Below the pieces are notes generated by a model that was not told where the DNA came from, searched no databases, and saw only the letters and a program-made list of their open reading frames with translations. Shown one piece after another: positions 1 through 9,019 of a stretch of 64,000 bases of DNA; positions within the stretch are counted from its first letter, which is position 1, and every line of letters begins with the position of its first letter. The translations under genes and the position numbers were made by a program. The stretch is from the NCBI GenBank assembly GCA_030148225.1, contig JASBTX010000033.1, positions 150,219 through 214,218 on the forward strand, given 5' to 3'. This DNA is from Paracoccaceae bacterium (GTDB lineage Bacteria; Pseudomonadota; Alphaproteobacteria; Rhodobacterales; Rhodobacteraceae).

Positions 1-1
1 C

Positions 2-400
2 ACCACCAAGGAAGAGTGGAAAATGGTGGCTGAGACCAAAAAGATCGTGGACCCCAGGATCAAGGTCACGGCGACCTGCGTCAGGGTTCCTGTCTTTGTC
101 GGGCATTCCGAGGCCGTGAATATCGAGTTCGAGGAGTTCCTGGACGAGGATGAGGCCCGCGATATCCTGCGCGAGGCGCCGGGGATCATGGTTGTCGATA
201 AGCGCGAGGCCGGTGGCTATACCACGCCGGTCGAATGCGTGGGTGACTATGCGACATTCATCAGCCGCATCCGTCAGGACAGCACCATCGACAACGGCCT
301 GAACCTGTGGTGCGTCAGCGACAACCTGCGCAAGGGCGCGGCACTGAACGCCGTGCAGATCGCCGAAACGCTGGGCCAGCGGGTGCTGAAAAAGGGGTGA
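2..400 (+). CDS. asd: Aspartate-semialdehyde dehydrogenase, C-terminal part (5' end outside window)
   Basis: This is the last 132 codons of an open frame that enters from the left edge. Asd reduces aspartyl-4-phosphate to aspartate-4-semialdehyde with NADPH in the cytoplasm, the branch point to lysine/DAP, threonine and methionine. The segment has the family's C-terminal dimerisation/catalytic pattern: KVTATCVRVPVFVGHSEAVN, where the His-Ser-Glu stretch is a substrate/phosphate-site signature, and it ends with NLWCVSDNLRKGAALNAVQI. The cysteine nucleophile and the NADPH fold lie upstream of the window. The ATG at 23 is an internal methionine, not the start. The gene ends 160 bp before an unrelated DNA methyltransferase. 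The family identity is clear. Confidence 0.95.
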   Translation, partial: TTKEEWKMVAETKKIVDPRIKVTATCVRVPVFVGHSEAVNIEFEEFLDEDEARDILREAPGIMVVDKREAGGYTTPVECVGDYATFISRIRQDSTIDNGLNLWCVSDNLRKGAALNAVQIAETLGQRVLKKG

Positions 401-420
401 ATGCCGCCTGAATACCGGTC

Positions 421-442
421 GGGCCGGAATTGTTTCCGGCCC
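421..442 (+). terminator. Inverted repeat after asd, possible terminator
   Basis: GGGCCGGAA and TTCCGGCCC form perfect 9-bp arms around a 4-nt loop, 20 bp after the asd stop. No U-tract follows, so a transcription-stop role is inferred from position only. Confidence 0.45.
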
Positions 443-560
443 TGCCGCGGGTGTTTGACGGGCCGCGACGGATAAACCTGCCCATTTCCCTCGCAATTCA
501 GACAACTTTAAGATTAACTGGCGTCAAATCTGTTCCGGTGAACCGGACCGAGAGGCGGCG

Positions 561-2189
561 ATGGGCAATCATCTGTATTACGGCGACAACCTGAATGTGC
601 TGCGTGACAGCATCAAGGACGAATCTGTCGATCTGATTTATCTCGACCCGCCGTTCAACTCCAACGCCTCGTACAACGTGCTGTTCAAGGGCCCAAAGGG
701 GAATGAAAGCGCCGCCCAGATCGAGGCGTTTGACGACACCTGGCACTGGACCGACGCGGCGGAAGAGGCGTTTGGCGAGGTTCTGCGTTCCGGCAATGGC
801 GCGGCGGCGGAGATGCTGCGCGCCATGCGCAGCTTTCTGGGTGAGAATGACATGATGGCCTATCTGTCGATGATGGCCGTGCGGCTTCTGGAATTACACC
901 GGGTCCTGAAACCCACCGGCAGCCTCTATCTGCATTGCGACCCGACGGCGAGCCACTATCTGAAGATATTGCTGGATGCGGTGTTTGGGGCGCGGAATTT
1001 TCGCAATGAAATTGTTTGGCAGCGAAGTACTGGAAAATCATTGATGTCGGTTCGGCTGCCGACAAACCATGACGTGATTCTTAGCTATCCCAAATCGGAT
1101 GAATATGTTTGGAATCAAGAAAAACTATACATTCCGTACAATGCTTCGGACCTGCCCGCGAAAACAGCCAATAAGTACCGTTACAAGGACAAGGGTGGCC
1201 GTCTCTTTCGGTTAGACAGTCTCATTAATCCTAACTCTAACCGTCCAAATCTCACCTACGAATTTCTCGGGGTAACTCGAGTTTGGCGTTGGACACGGGA
1301 GCGCATGCAAAAAGCGTATGAAGACGGAATTGTTGTTCAAACTTCGCCGGGCCGCGTCCCGCAAATGAAGAGATACCTTGATGAGCAAGAAGGCATTCCA
1401 ATCTCCGATGTTTGGACTGACATCCCTCCAATCAACTCACGCGCCCAAGAACGCCTCGGCTACCCCACGCAAAAACCCGTCGCCCTCCTCGAACGTATCG
1501 TCAACGCCTCCTCCAACGAAGGCGACATCGTGCTCGACCCGTTCTGCGGCTGCGGCACCACGGTTCACGCCGCCGAAAAACTGAACCGCCAGTGGATCGG
1601 CATCGACGTCACCCATCTCGCCATCGGCCTGATCGAAAAGCGCCTGCGCGATGCCTTCCCCAAAGTCGCCTTCACCACCCACGGCGTGCCGCAGGATATC
1701 TCCGGTGCCCGCGATCTGGCGAACCGGGGCCGTGCGGACAAGAACTATTATTTCGAATTCGAGAAATGGGCGCTGTCGCTGATCAATGCCCAGCCCGGCA
1801 ATCTGGGCAAAAAGGGGGCTGATCGGGGCATCGACGGCAATATCTATTTCGCCAAAACGGCGCGCGCCATCGTCTCGGTCAAGGCCGGTGAAAATATCGG
1901 CGTGGCGATGATCCGCGATCTGCGCGGCGTGATCGAGCGGGAAGACGCGGAAATCGGTGTTTTCCTTACCCTGACCCCGCCCAAGAAGACCATGGTCGCC
2001 GAGGCCGCCGCCGCCGGTCAATGCGAAGTCGACGGGTTCGATCCGGTGCCGCGCATTCAGATTGTCACCATCGAGGACGCGCTGGAACTGCGCGACCGCG
2101 CCGTGCGCCTGCCGCTGCGCCGCGCCGATACATTCAAGGCCGCCGCCCGCGAAGAGGATAGCACAGCCCAGGGCAAGCTGGATATCTGA
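561..2189 (+). CDS. DNA methyltransferase (beta-type N6-adenine/N4-cytosine) fused to a nuclease-like C-terminal domain
   Basis: A 542-residue protein. The catalytic motif IV, DPPF, is at residues 29-32 and the SAM-binding motif DPFCGCGTT is near residue 325. This permuted order is that of beta-class amino-methyltransferases such as type III Mod proteins. The target-recognition region lies between them, roughly residues 147-293, and is visibly more AT-rich than the flanks. After about residue 390 comes a segment with GADRGIDGNIYF and IVSVKAG, which fits a PD-(D/E)xK/Mrr-like nuclease core (Asp, then VK). No separate restriction gene is adjacent, so this may be a single-chain restriction-modification enzyme or an orphan methylase with a DNA-binding tail. 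The ATG at 561 follows GAGAGG. The nuclease call is inference. Confidence 0.85.
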   Translation: MGNHLYYGDNLNVLRDSIKDESVDLIYLDPPFNSNASYNVLFKGPKGNESAAQIEAFDDTWHWTDAAEEAFGEVLRSGNGAAAEMLRAMRSFLGENDMMAYLSMMAVRLLELHRVLKPTGSLYLHCDPTASHYLKILLDAVFGARNFRNEIVWQRSTGKSLMSVRLPTNHDVILSYPKSDEYVWNQEKLYIPYNASDLPAKTANKYRYKDKGGRLFRLDSLINPNSNRPNLTYEFLGVTRVWRWTRERMQKAYEDGIVVQTSPGRVPQMKRYLDEQEGIPISDVWTDIPPINSRAQERLGYPTQKPVALLERIVNASSNEGDIVLDPFCGCGTTVHAAEKLNRQWIGIDVTHLAIGLIEKRLRDAFPKVAFTTHGVPQDISGARDLANRGRADKNYYFEFEKWALSLINAQPGNLGKKGADRGIDGNIYFAKTARAIVSVKAGENIGVAMIRDLRGVIEREDAEIGVFLTLTPPKKTMVAEAAAAGQCEVDGFDPVPRIQIVTIEDALELRDRAVRLPLRRADTFKAAAREEDSTAQGKLDI

Positions 2190-2207
2190 CGCAGGTTAAG
2201 CGCGTGA

Positions 2208-2855
2208 TCAGACCGGGGCAAAGCCGCCGGTGTCGGGATCGTACTGGTTCAGGCTGCCTTCGCCGATATCGGTCCAGAGACCGTGCAGCGACAGAGAGTT
2301 GTCTTCGACCGCTGCCTTCACGAACGGGAAGGTCATCAGGTTTTCGAGCGAGACGATGACCGCCTGATGTTCAAGCGCCTTGATCCGGGTCTCTTCCTCT
2401 TTGATATCCGCGACACGGCCATAGCCTTCGCGCAGGATGTCCATCCAGCGCCCGACGAACGAGGATTTCTCCTCGAGCTCGGGCGCGGCGCCTGAACACA
2501 TGTCATGGCAGCCTCGGACACCGCCGCAGCTGGAATGGCCAAGAACGATCAGATGCGCGACCTTGAGCGCGGTGACCGCGTATTCCACCGCCGCAGAGGT
2601 GCCGTGCGGCTCTCCGTCGGGTTCATAGGGCGGCACGAGGTTGGCGACATTGCGGTGAATAAAGAACTCACCCTGTTCGGCACCGAATATCGACGTGGCG
2701 TGAACGCGGCTGTCGCAGCAGGAAATCACCATCGCACGCGGATGCTGACCGTCGGCCAGTTTCAGATACCAGGCCTTGTTTTCGGCATAGGTCGTTGCCT
2801 TCCAGCCGTGATAGCGCTGGCGAAGATAGGCAGGGAGGGGTTTGGCGTGGTTCAT
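2208..2855 (-). CDS. Beta-class carbonic anhydrase
   Basis: A 215-residue zinc enzyme for reversible hydration of CO2 to bicarbonate, probably cytoplasmic because no signal peptide is seen. The beta-class zinc site is complete: Cys46 and Asp48-Ser-Arg50 in CCDSRV, and His107 and Cys110 in GHSSCGG. Length and spacing match bacterial Can/CynT-type enzymes. It is transcribed toward the methyltransferase (19 bp between their ends) and diverges from the aminopeptidase gene, leaving 142 bp for both promoters. The ATG start gives the usual short N-terminal helix (PLPAYLRQRYHGWK). Housekeeping bicarbonate supply is likely, but no substrate pathway is encoded next to it. Confidence 0.95.
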   Translation of the reverse strand: MNHAKPLPAYLRQRYHGWKATTYAENKAWYLKLADGQHPRAMVISCCDSRVHATSIFGAEQGEFFIHRNVANLVPPYEPDGEPHGTSAAVEYAVTALKVAHLIVLGHSSCGGVRGCHDMCSGAAPELEEKSSFVGRWMDILREGYGRVADIKEEETRIKALEHQAVIVSLENLMTFPFVKAAVEDNSLSLHGLWTDIGEGSLNQYDPDTGGFAPV

Positions 2856-2997
2856 GCGTCAAGCTCCTGTTGTTGCGGTGACATGTAGTGCCCATGAGCC
2901 CGAAGAGCGAGAAGTTTTTTGCAGGTGCAGCACCAAACGGGTCTGGTACACGGGCACCGGATGGGCATGATGGGGCGAAACAGCCGGGGGCAAAGAC

Positions 2998-4383
2998 ATG
3001 AACGCGACATTTGCAGCGCCGGACGATGCGGCAATTCCCGTGACGCTGGTGGCAGAGGACAGTTTTGACGTATGGCGGGCGGCGCAGGACCGGCGTGTCG
3101 GGGGCTGGGCGGATGCTGCGGAATTCACAGGAAAACTTGGCCGGGTTCTGGTGATCCGGGGCGATGATGGCAGCGCCGAGCGGGTATTTGCGGGCTATGG
3201 CACCCCGGCGTCGCGCGCGCGTGGGCGGCACCATCTGGCACAGGTGGCATCGGTACTGCCCGGCGGCACCTATCGTCTGGTCAGCGATCTGACCGGTGCC
3301 GCGCTGGATCAGGCGGCGCTGGGCTGGCTTTTCTCGGCCTATGCGTTTGATCGCTACAAGGACAAATCAGGCGCAAAGGCCCGGCTGGTCGCGCCTGAGG
3401 GTGTGGATGCCGCCCGCCTTGAGGCGCTGGCAACGGCCGAGTTTCTGACCCGTGATCTGGTCAATACCCCAACATCGGATATGGGGCCGGATGCATTGGA
3501 ACAGGCGTTTCGCAAGCTGGCCGAGACGCATGGCGCCGATTGCCGGACGATTGCCGGTGATGATCTTTTGGTCGAAAACCTGCCGATGATACATACCGTT
3601 GGCCGCGCATCGGCAGAGGCCCCGCGCCTTTTGGATATGCGCTGGGGCGATGCCGGGCCGCGCCTGACGCTGGTGGGCAAAGGGGTCTGCTTTGATACCG
3701 GTGGGCTGAACCTGAAACCGGGGGCGTCGATGGCCCTGATGAAAAAGGATATGGGCGGGGCGGCCAATGTCATGGGGCTGGCGTCGATGATCATGTCTCA
3801 GGACCTGCCCGTTCGGCTGCGGGTTCTGATATCGGCGGTCGAAAATTCGGTTTCCGCAAATGCCTTTCGCCCCGGCGACGTGCTGACGGCGCGGTCGGGC
3901 AAAACGGTCGAGATCAACAATACCGATGCCGAGGGTCGGTTGGTTCTGGCTGACGCGCTGTGTCTGGCGGACGAAGAAGAGGCCGACCTGATCATATCGA
4001 TGGCGACGCTGACCGGGGCGGCCCGTGTTGCCGTCGGCCCCGATCTTGCCCCGTTTTATTCCACTGATACAGCACTGTCGGGGCATCTGCGCAGGGCGGC
4101 GGATAAACTGGCCGATCCGGTATGGGAAATGCCGTTCTGGGACCCGTATGAAACCATGATCGAGCCGGATATCGCCGATCTGGACAACGCGCCCAAGGGC
4201 GGTTTTGCCGGGTCGATCACTGCCGCGCTGTTTCTCAGGCGCTTTGTCGAAACCTGCCCCCGCTATCTGCATTTCGACATCTTTTCATGGTGCCCGGCGG
4301 CGCGGCCGGGCATGACGCAAGGCGGATTGGGGCAAGGATCGCGCGCAGTTTTCGGCGCGCTTCCTGATATGCTGGGCCTGTGA
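2998..4383 (+). CDS. Leucyl aminopeptidase family protein (peptidase M17)
   Basis: A 461-residue cytosolic di-zinc aminopeptidase that removes N-terminal residues from peptides. The M17 signature NTDAEGRLVLADAL is intact, giving metal ligands Asp and Glu and the catalytic Arg. The other ligand segments are also present: GKGVCFDTGGLNLKPG with its Lys and Asp, and KKDMGGAANVMG. The N-terminal third (about residues 1-160) is divergent, as is common in alphaproteobacterial PepA-like proteins. The start at 2998 leaves a normal leader after the divergent carbonic anhydrase. Its stop overlaps the next gene's GTG start as GTGA, so aminopeptidase and NlpC/P60 hydrolase are probably co-translated. The exact substrate range cannot be read from sequence. 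Confidence 0.93.
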   Translation: MNATFAAPDDAAIPVTLVAEDSFDVWRAAQDRRVGGWADAAEFTGKLGRVLVIRGDDGSAERVFAGYGTPASRARGRHHLAQVASVLPGGTYRLVSDLTGAALDQAALGWLFSAYAFDRYKDKSGAKARLVAPEGVDAARLEALATAEFLTRDLVNTPTSDMGPDALEQAFRKLAETHGADCRTIAGDDLLVENLPMIHTVGRASAEAPRLLDMRWGDAGPRLTLVGKGVCFDTGGLNLKPGASMALMKKDMGGAANVMGLASMIMSQDLPVRLRVLISAVENSVSANAFRPGDVLTARSGKTVEINNTDAEGRLVLADALCLADEEEADLIISMATLTGAARVAVGPDLAPFYSTDTALSGHLRRAADKLADPVWEMPFWDPYETMIEPDIADLDNAPKGGFAGSITAALFLRRFVETCPRYLHFDIFSWCPAARPGMTQGGLGQGSRAVFGALPDMLGL

Positions 4384-5246
4384 CGGATCGCCGGACATAT
4401 CCGGTAAATGATCGTGTAGCCCATATCTCGGTCAAAGATCCCTCCCGGGGTGTTCGGGTCACCGGCGGCAGCATGATGATGGTGCACGGTCCCCGCACGC
4501 CGCTTTGCCGGACACCGGGCGGCGCGCGCGATGCTGAATTGCTGACGGGTCACAGTTTCAACAGTCTGGATGAAACTGATGGCTGGCATTTCGGGATGAC
4601 GGGCCATGGCTATGTCGGTTATGTCGCCGCCGGCGATCTGGAACCGCATATCCGGGCGACGCATCGTGTTACCGCGTTGATGAGCCATGCCTATTCGGCG
4701 CCTGACATCAAATCGCCCGAGACGCATCAACTATACCTCGGGGCGTTTTTGCATGTCACGTCGCAGGACGGGCGCTTTGCCGTGACAAAGGCGGGATGTG
4801 TTCCGCTTTGCCATATCGCGCCAATCGATCATCTTCAGCCCGACCCGGCGGCGACAGCATTGCGATTTCTGGGCTGTCCCTATCTTTGGGGCGGGGATAC
4901 GGCGACGGGCATCGATTGCTCGGGCCTTGTGCAGGCGGCGTGGCATGCGGCGGGGCGGCAATGCCCGCGCGACAGCGATCAGCAGTTTGAAGAGTTGGGT
5001 CAGCCGGTTGCGCCCGGATCACCGCTGCGGCGCAATGATCTGGTGTTCTGGGACGGGCATGTCGGGCTGATGCAGGACCCGGATCACCTTATCCATGCCA
5101 ATGCCACCCATATGGCGGTCGTGGCCGAACCCCTGGCCGGGGCCGAAACGCGCATTCGGGCGGCAGGGTTCGGGGATGTGATCGGCATACGGCGGATTGA
5201 TCCCGATACATCGGAAAACAGGGCTGAAAACACCATTGCGAAATGA
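4380..5246 (+). CDS. NlpC/P60 family cell-wall cysteine peptidase
   Basis: A 288-residue protein with SH3-like segments in about residues 1-130 and an NlpC/P60 papain-like domain in about 150-270. The catalytic Cys is near residue 180 in TGIDCSGLVQAAW and the His near 226 in WDGHVGLM, with a third polar residue in LIHANATHM. Such enzymes cut peptides of peptidoglycan, typically gamma-D-Glu-diamino acid bonds. No classical signal peptide is visible, which suggests cytoplasmic handling of recycled muropeptides. This fits its GTGA translational coupling to the upstream M17 aminopeptidase. The GTG start is chosen for that overlap. It converges with trxA across a shared hairpin. The substrate is inferred. 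Confidence 0.9.
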   Translation: MTDRRTYPVNDRVAHISVKDPSRGVRVTGGSMMMVHGPRTPLCRTPGGARDAELLTGHSFNSLDETDGWHFGMTGHGYVGYVAAGDLEPHIRATHRVTALMSHAYSAPDIKSPETHQLYLGAFLHVTSQDGRFAVTKAGCVPLCHIAPIDHLQPDPAATALRFLGCPYLWGGDTATGIDCSGLVQAAWHAAGRQCPRDSDQQFEELGQPVAPGSPLRRNDLVFWDGHVGLMQDPDHLIHANATHMAVVAEPLAGAETRIRAAGFGDVIGIRRIDPDTSENRAENTIAK

Positions 5247-5247
5247 A

Positions 5248-5271
5248 AACGCCCGGCGCGAACCGGGCGTT
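5248..5271 (-). terminator. Hairpin between convergent NlpC/P60 and trxA genes
   Basis: AACGCCCGG pairs with CCGGGCGTT around a 6-nt loop. On the minus strand the stem is followed by TTTTC, so it suits trxA termination best and may act for both strands. Confidence 0.75.
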
Positions 5272-5295
5272 GCATTCCGTTGATCGGGCGCGGTG

Positions 5296-5616
5296 TCAGA
5301 TCGATTCGTCGATCCAGCCCTGAAGCGCGGCCTTGGGTGCCGCGCCGGTCTTGTTCGAGACGACCTGACCATCCTTGAAAAGAAACAGCGCCGGAATTCC
5401 CCTGACACCAAGCGTCGCGGGCGAATTGGGGTTCTCGTCAACATTGACCTTCACGATCTTGACCTTGCCTTCATATTCCGAAGACAATTCTTCGAGTGCG
5501 GGGCCGATCTGTTTACAGGGGCCGCACCATTCGGCCCAGAAATCCACCACTACGGGGATATCCGCATTTTTGACCTCGGCCTCGAATGTATCGTCAGTCA
5601 CAGCGACTGTTGCCAT
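5296..5616 (-). CDS. trxA: Thioredoxin
   Basis: A 106-residue classical thioredoxin, the general cytoplasmic dithiol reductant for ribonucleotide reductase, PAPS reductase and others. The redox motif WCGPCK is present, preceded by VVVDFWAE and followed by the cis-proline segment [12 protein letters not shown]. The ATG with complement at 5614-5616 is chosen because AAGGAGGG lies 5-8 nt before it and the protein then has standard length; the frame stays open further upstream without homology. It lies 55 bp downstream of addA, the last gene of the tsaE-amgK-murU-addB-addA series, and probably shares that transcript in part. Confidence 0.97.
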   Translation of the reverse strand: MATVAVTDDTFEAEVKNADIPVVVDFWAEWCGPCKQIGPALEELSSEYEGKVKIVKVNVDENPNSPATLGVRGIPALFLFKDGQVVSNKTGAAPKAALQGWIDESI

Positions 5617-5671
5617 GATGTGCCCTCCTTGGGGTTCGAATTGGGGGTTTGGCGTGTGTGCTTGCGGCAAC

Positions 5672-8600
5672 CTAAGAACGCCCCGGCGCAGGGTCAAGGT
5701 GTAGCGGGTCATATGATAGGGACCTCACGATCTCGTGGCTGATCGGCATGAGGCTGGCGGTGGCTATCCAGAGAATTGACAGGCGAATGTCGCGTCCGGG
5801 ATATATCTGACCGACAGCCTCCTCATAGGCTGCCATCTGCCTCAGTAACCCCTCGGGAACCTCCTCGGGATGGCTAGGCACAACCGTGTTTGACTTGAAG
5901 TCGATCACGTCAACGACATCGGGGGCGACGATCAGCCGGTCGATAACGCCCGACATGGGCGCTTGCCCCGGGCCGATCCGTGCGGTCACGGCAACCTCGG
6001 ACAGGGTATCGGGGGCAAAGACATGCGCCAGCGACGGCGATGTCAGCACCAATCCGGCCTCGGCCAGCGCATCTTGGGCGATTTCGGCTGGCAGATCGGC
6101 AAGCAGCGCGCGCGCATGTTCCGGCCAATCGGCCTTGGCCTTGCCGGGCAGATGCTCCAGCAGCAGATGGATGGCGCTGCCCCGCGCCATGGCGTTGGGC
6201 GATCCATCGCCGGGCTCACCCGGCAGTGTCTTGGCACCCGGCAAAAGTGACGGGTTGATCACCGTCTCGGGCGGCGGGGCAGGGGCAGGGGATTGCCGCA
6301 CCCAATCCGGCAATGCGGGCAGCGGTTCCGGCGTTTTACCATCTGTGTCAGACGCCACCGACCAGTCACCCGAGCGATAGGACATCGCACCGTCGGAGTT
6401 TGGCTCTGCGCCGATCCGTTCCATGCCGCGGGCGATCAGGTTGTACCAGCTATCCGATGGTTCCTTGCCGACATCACCGGCGGCAGCCACGATCAGCCAT
6501 TGCTTGGCACGGGTCATGGCGACGTAAAGCAGCCTCAGACGCTCGGCCTCTTGCGCACTGATCTGTGCGGCGCGGGCATCCACCAGAACCGGCGGGCTGG
6601 CATTTGCGGGGGTTTTCCAGCCCAGCCCGCCGTTCGGCAGATTCAGCAGAGCGTCACGGATATCGATCCGCCGTTTTGCCGTATCGGGCAGGATCACGAT
6701 CGGTGCCTCCAGCCCCTTGGCGCCGTGCACCGTCATCACCCGGATACGCTTACCGGCGGATTCGGCCTGACGCTTGATCTCGACCTGGTCGGTGGCCAGC
6801 CAGTCAACAAAGCCACCAAGATCGGGAATCTCGGTCTGTTCGTATTGCATGGCCAGTGTCAGCATCGCATCGATGCCTTCTTCCGCTTCGTCGCCCAGTC
6901 GTGCCAGCAGTTTCCGCCGCCCGTCATGGCGGATCAGAATACGTTCAAGCATGTCATAGGGTCTGAGGAAATCGGCCTGATTGAGGAGGTCTTGCAACAC
7001 CCCCAGTTCATCAGCGTATCCGTCGGAACCGGCGCGCATGGCAGCATAGAGAAACTGCCCCTGTCGGGGATGGGCAAGGTCGAAAAGCCGCCCTTCATCC
7101 CAGCCGAACAGGGGCGATCTGAGCACTGATGCCAGCGCGAGGTCATCCTCGGGCGTGGCCAGAAACGACATGAGGGCGGTCAGATCACGAACCGCGATTT
7201 CCGCCCCGACCCTCAGGCGGTCCGCACCGGCAATGGGCAACCCGCGCGCCTTGCAGGCGCGGATCACCTCGTGAAAAAGATCAGAACGGCGCTGGACGAG
7301 GATCAGGAAATCGCCCGCGTGTATGGGCCTGCCCCGGCCACTTTCATCCGGCAGCGGCTGGCCCAGCATATCGCCGATCCTGTCGGCGATCTGACGGGCG
7401 AGGACGACCGATTCGTGATCGTTGCCCGGCATGTCGACCGGGTCGTACCAGGCAGCGTCAGTGGATTTCTCGCCCTTGGGGATGGGGGGATACAGGTCAA
7501 TCCGCCCGGGCAGATCGGATTTGAAGGCGCGGTGCAAAGTTTCCCCGCCAAGACCGGCCTCGGCCCCGTTCAGAAAGGTCAGGTCAACCAGCCGCATCAG
7601 CGCCGGGCTGGAGCGGAACGAGAACAACAGCTCTTGCGGCCAGAGGCGTTGACCGACATGGCCCAGCGCCTGATCGAAATGCAGCTGCATCCGGTCAAAC
7701 GCATCCGGATCGGCACCCTGAAAGGAATAGATCGACTGTTTCTTGTCGCCCACCACGAAAATCGTGCGTTCCCGTTCGGGATGGGCGCCCTGACCGGTGG
7801 TGAATTCGCGCGCCAGAAGGCGGATCACATCCCATTGCGCGGGCGAGGTATCCTGCGCCTCGTCAACCAGTATGTGATCTATGCCGCCATCCAGACGATA
7901 AAGCACCCAATCCGCCACCGACGGGTTGGTCAGGAGCGCGCGGGTTCCGAGGATCAGATCGTCAAAATCCAGAAAGCCCGCACGTTCCTTGGCCTGCGCG
8001 TAGCGGGGCAGGAAGACCCGCGCAAAGCTGAGCATGGCGCACATGCGCCGCGCCGCATCATGGCCCAGCCGGGCCATATGCGCATCGGATACACGCTGCA
8101 TGAGGTCGTGAAAGGCAGGTAAAAGCGGCCCCAGATCCTTGGCCGCATTCGGCGTTGGCAGCGATTTGAACTTGGGCAGATGAATGTCATCACCGCCCTT
8201 GTGCAAAAACAGTGCCGCCAGACGCCCAAGCCAGTCATGATCTGGTTTGAAATGCGCAAGTTCCCCGGCCAGTGTGACCATGGTTTTGGTATGGCAAGTC
8301 AGAACGGCGCAAACCTGTTCGATCAGTTCCCGGTCACCTGGGCGAAACGCCACGCTCAGCACATGATCGTCGAGATTTTCCGCCGGAACACCGAAAGCAT
8401 CATATACGTCACCGTCGCTCAGGCGATCCAGCGTCTCGCGATGTTTGACCATTTCCTGCAGAACGGGGCTGAACTCGTCTGATGTCAGTTCATCCGCGAA
8501 TGTATCGATGACACCCCGGTCCAGTGACATGTCTTCGAGCACCTGATCGATCAGGTGCCGCCCGGCACGATCATCCATTTCGCGAAACTGTGGTGATACC

Positions 8601-9019
8601 CCGGCCTCGAGCGGGAAGCGACGCAAGAGAGAGGCGCAGAAAGAGTGGATCGTCTGAATCTTGAGCCCGCCCGGCACCTCGATCGCGCGGGCAAACAGCG
8701 TGCGCGCCTCGGACCGGAGGGCGGGTGTGTTGCTGGCGGGATCGACACCCAGCTGATCGAGCGCATTCTGCAACTGATCCTCGGGTGCCATCGACCATTC
8801 GCCCAGACGCCGGAACAGGCGGTTCTGCATCTCGTTCGCGGCGGCCTTGGTATAGGTCAGGCAAAGGATGCGCTCGGGCGGGGCACCGCCCAAAAGGATG
8901 CGCGCCACACGGTCGGTCAGAACGCGGGTCTTGCCCGAACCGGCATTTGCAGAGAGCCATGTCGAGCGGTCCGGATCGGCGGCGCGGACCTGATGTTCGG
9001 TTGCCTCGTCACGCATCAC
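5672..9019 (-). CDS. addA: Double-strand break repair helicase-nuclease subunit AddA
   Basis: An 1115-residue UvrD-type helicase fused to a RecB-family nuclease. With AddB it resects double-strand breaks and loads RecA. Walker A is ANAGSGKTR near residue 24, the Walker B/DEAD-like box is [12 protein letters not shown], and motif V/VI-type sequences follow ([23 protein letters not shown]). The C-terminal nuclease motif is GVIDRLI plus DVIDFKSN, with the catalytic Asp-Lys pair. Length is typical of alphaproteobacterial AddA. Its start lies within the last 11 bases of addB, so the two subunits are translationally coupled. The first or second Met of MMRDEA may initiate. Confidence 0.96.
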   Translation of the reverse strand: MMRDEATEHQVRAADPDRSTWLSANAGSGKTRVLTDRVARILLGGAPPERILCLTYTKAAANEMQNRLFRRLGEWSMAPEDQLQNALDQLGVDPASNTPALRSEARTLFARAIEVPGGLKIQTIHSFCASLLRRFPLEAGVSPQFREMDDRAGRHLIDQVLEDMSLDRGVIDTFADELTSDEFSPVLQEMVKHRETLDRLSDGDVYDAFGVPAENLDDHVLSVAFRPGDRELIEQVCAVLTCHTKTMVTLAGELAHFKPDHDWLGRLAALFLHKGGDDIHLPKFKSLPTPNAAKDLGPLLPAFHDLMQRVSDAHMARLGHDAARRMCAMLSFARVFLPRYAQAKERAGFLDFDDLILGTRALLTNPSVADWVLYRLDGGIDHILVDEAQDTSPAQWDVIRLLAREFTTGQGAHPERERTIFVVGDKKQSIYSFQGADPDAFDRMQLHFDQALGHVGQRLWPQELLFSFRSSPALMRLVDLTFLNGAEAGLGGETLHRAFKSDLPGRIDLYPPIPKGEKSTDAAWYDPVDMPGNDHESVVLARQIADRIGDMLGQPLPDESGRGRPIHAGDFLILVQRRSDLFHEVIRACKARGLPIAGADRLRVGAEIAVRDLTALMSFLATPEDDLALASVLRSPLFGWDEGRLFDLAHPRQGQFLYAAMRAGSDGYADELGVLQDLLNQADFLRPYDMLERILIRHDGRRKLLARLGDEAEEGIDAMLTLAMQYEQTEIPDLGGFVDWLATDQVEIKRQAESAGKRIRVMTVHGAKGLEAPIVILPDTAKRRIDIRDALLNLPNGGLGWKTPANASPPVLVDARAAQISAQEAERLRLLYVAMTRAKQWLIVAAAGDVGKEPSDSWYNLIARGMERIGAEPNSDGAMSYRSGDWSVASDTDGKTPEPLPALPDWVRQSPAPAPPPETVINPSLLPGAKTLPGEPGDGSPNAMARGSAIHLLLEHLPGKAKADWPEHARALLADLPAEIAQDALAEAGLVLTSPSLAHVFAPDTLSEVAVTARIGPGQAPMSGVIDRLIVAPDVVDVIDFKSNTVVPSHPEEVPEGLLRQMAAYEEAVGQIYPGRDIRLSILWIATASLMPISHEIVRSLSYDPLHLDPAPGRS

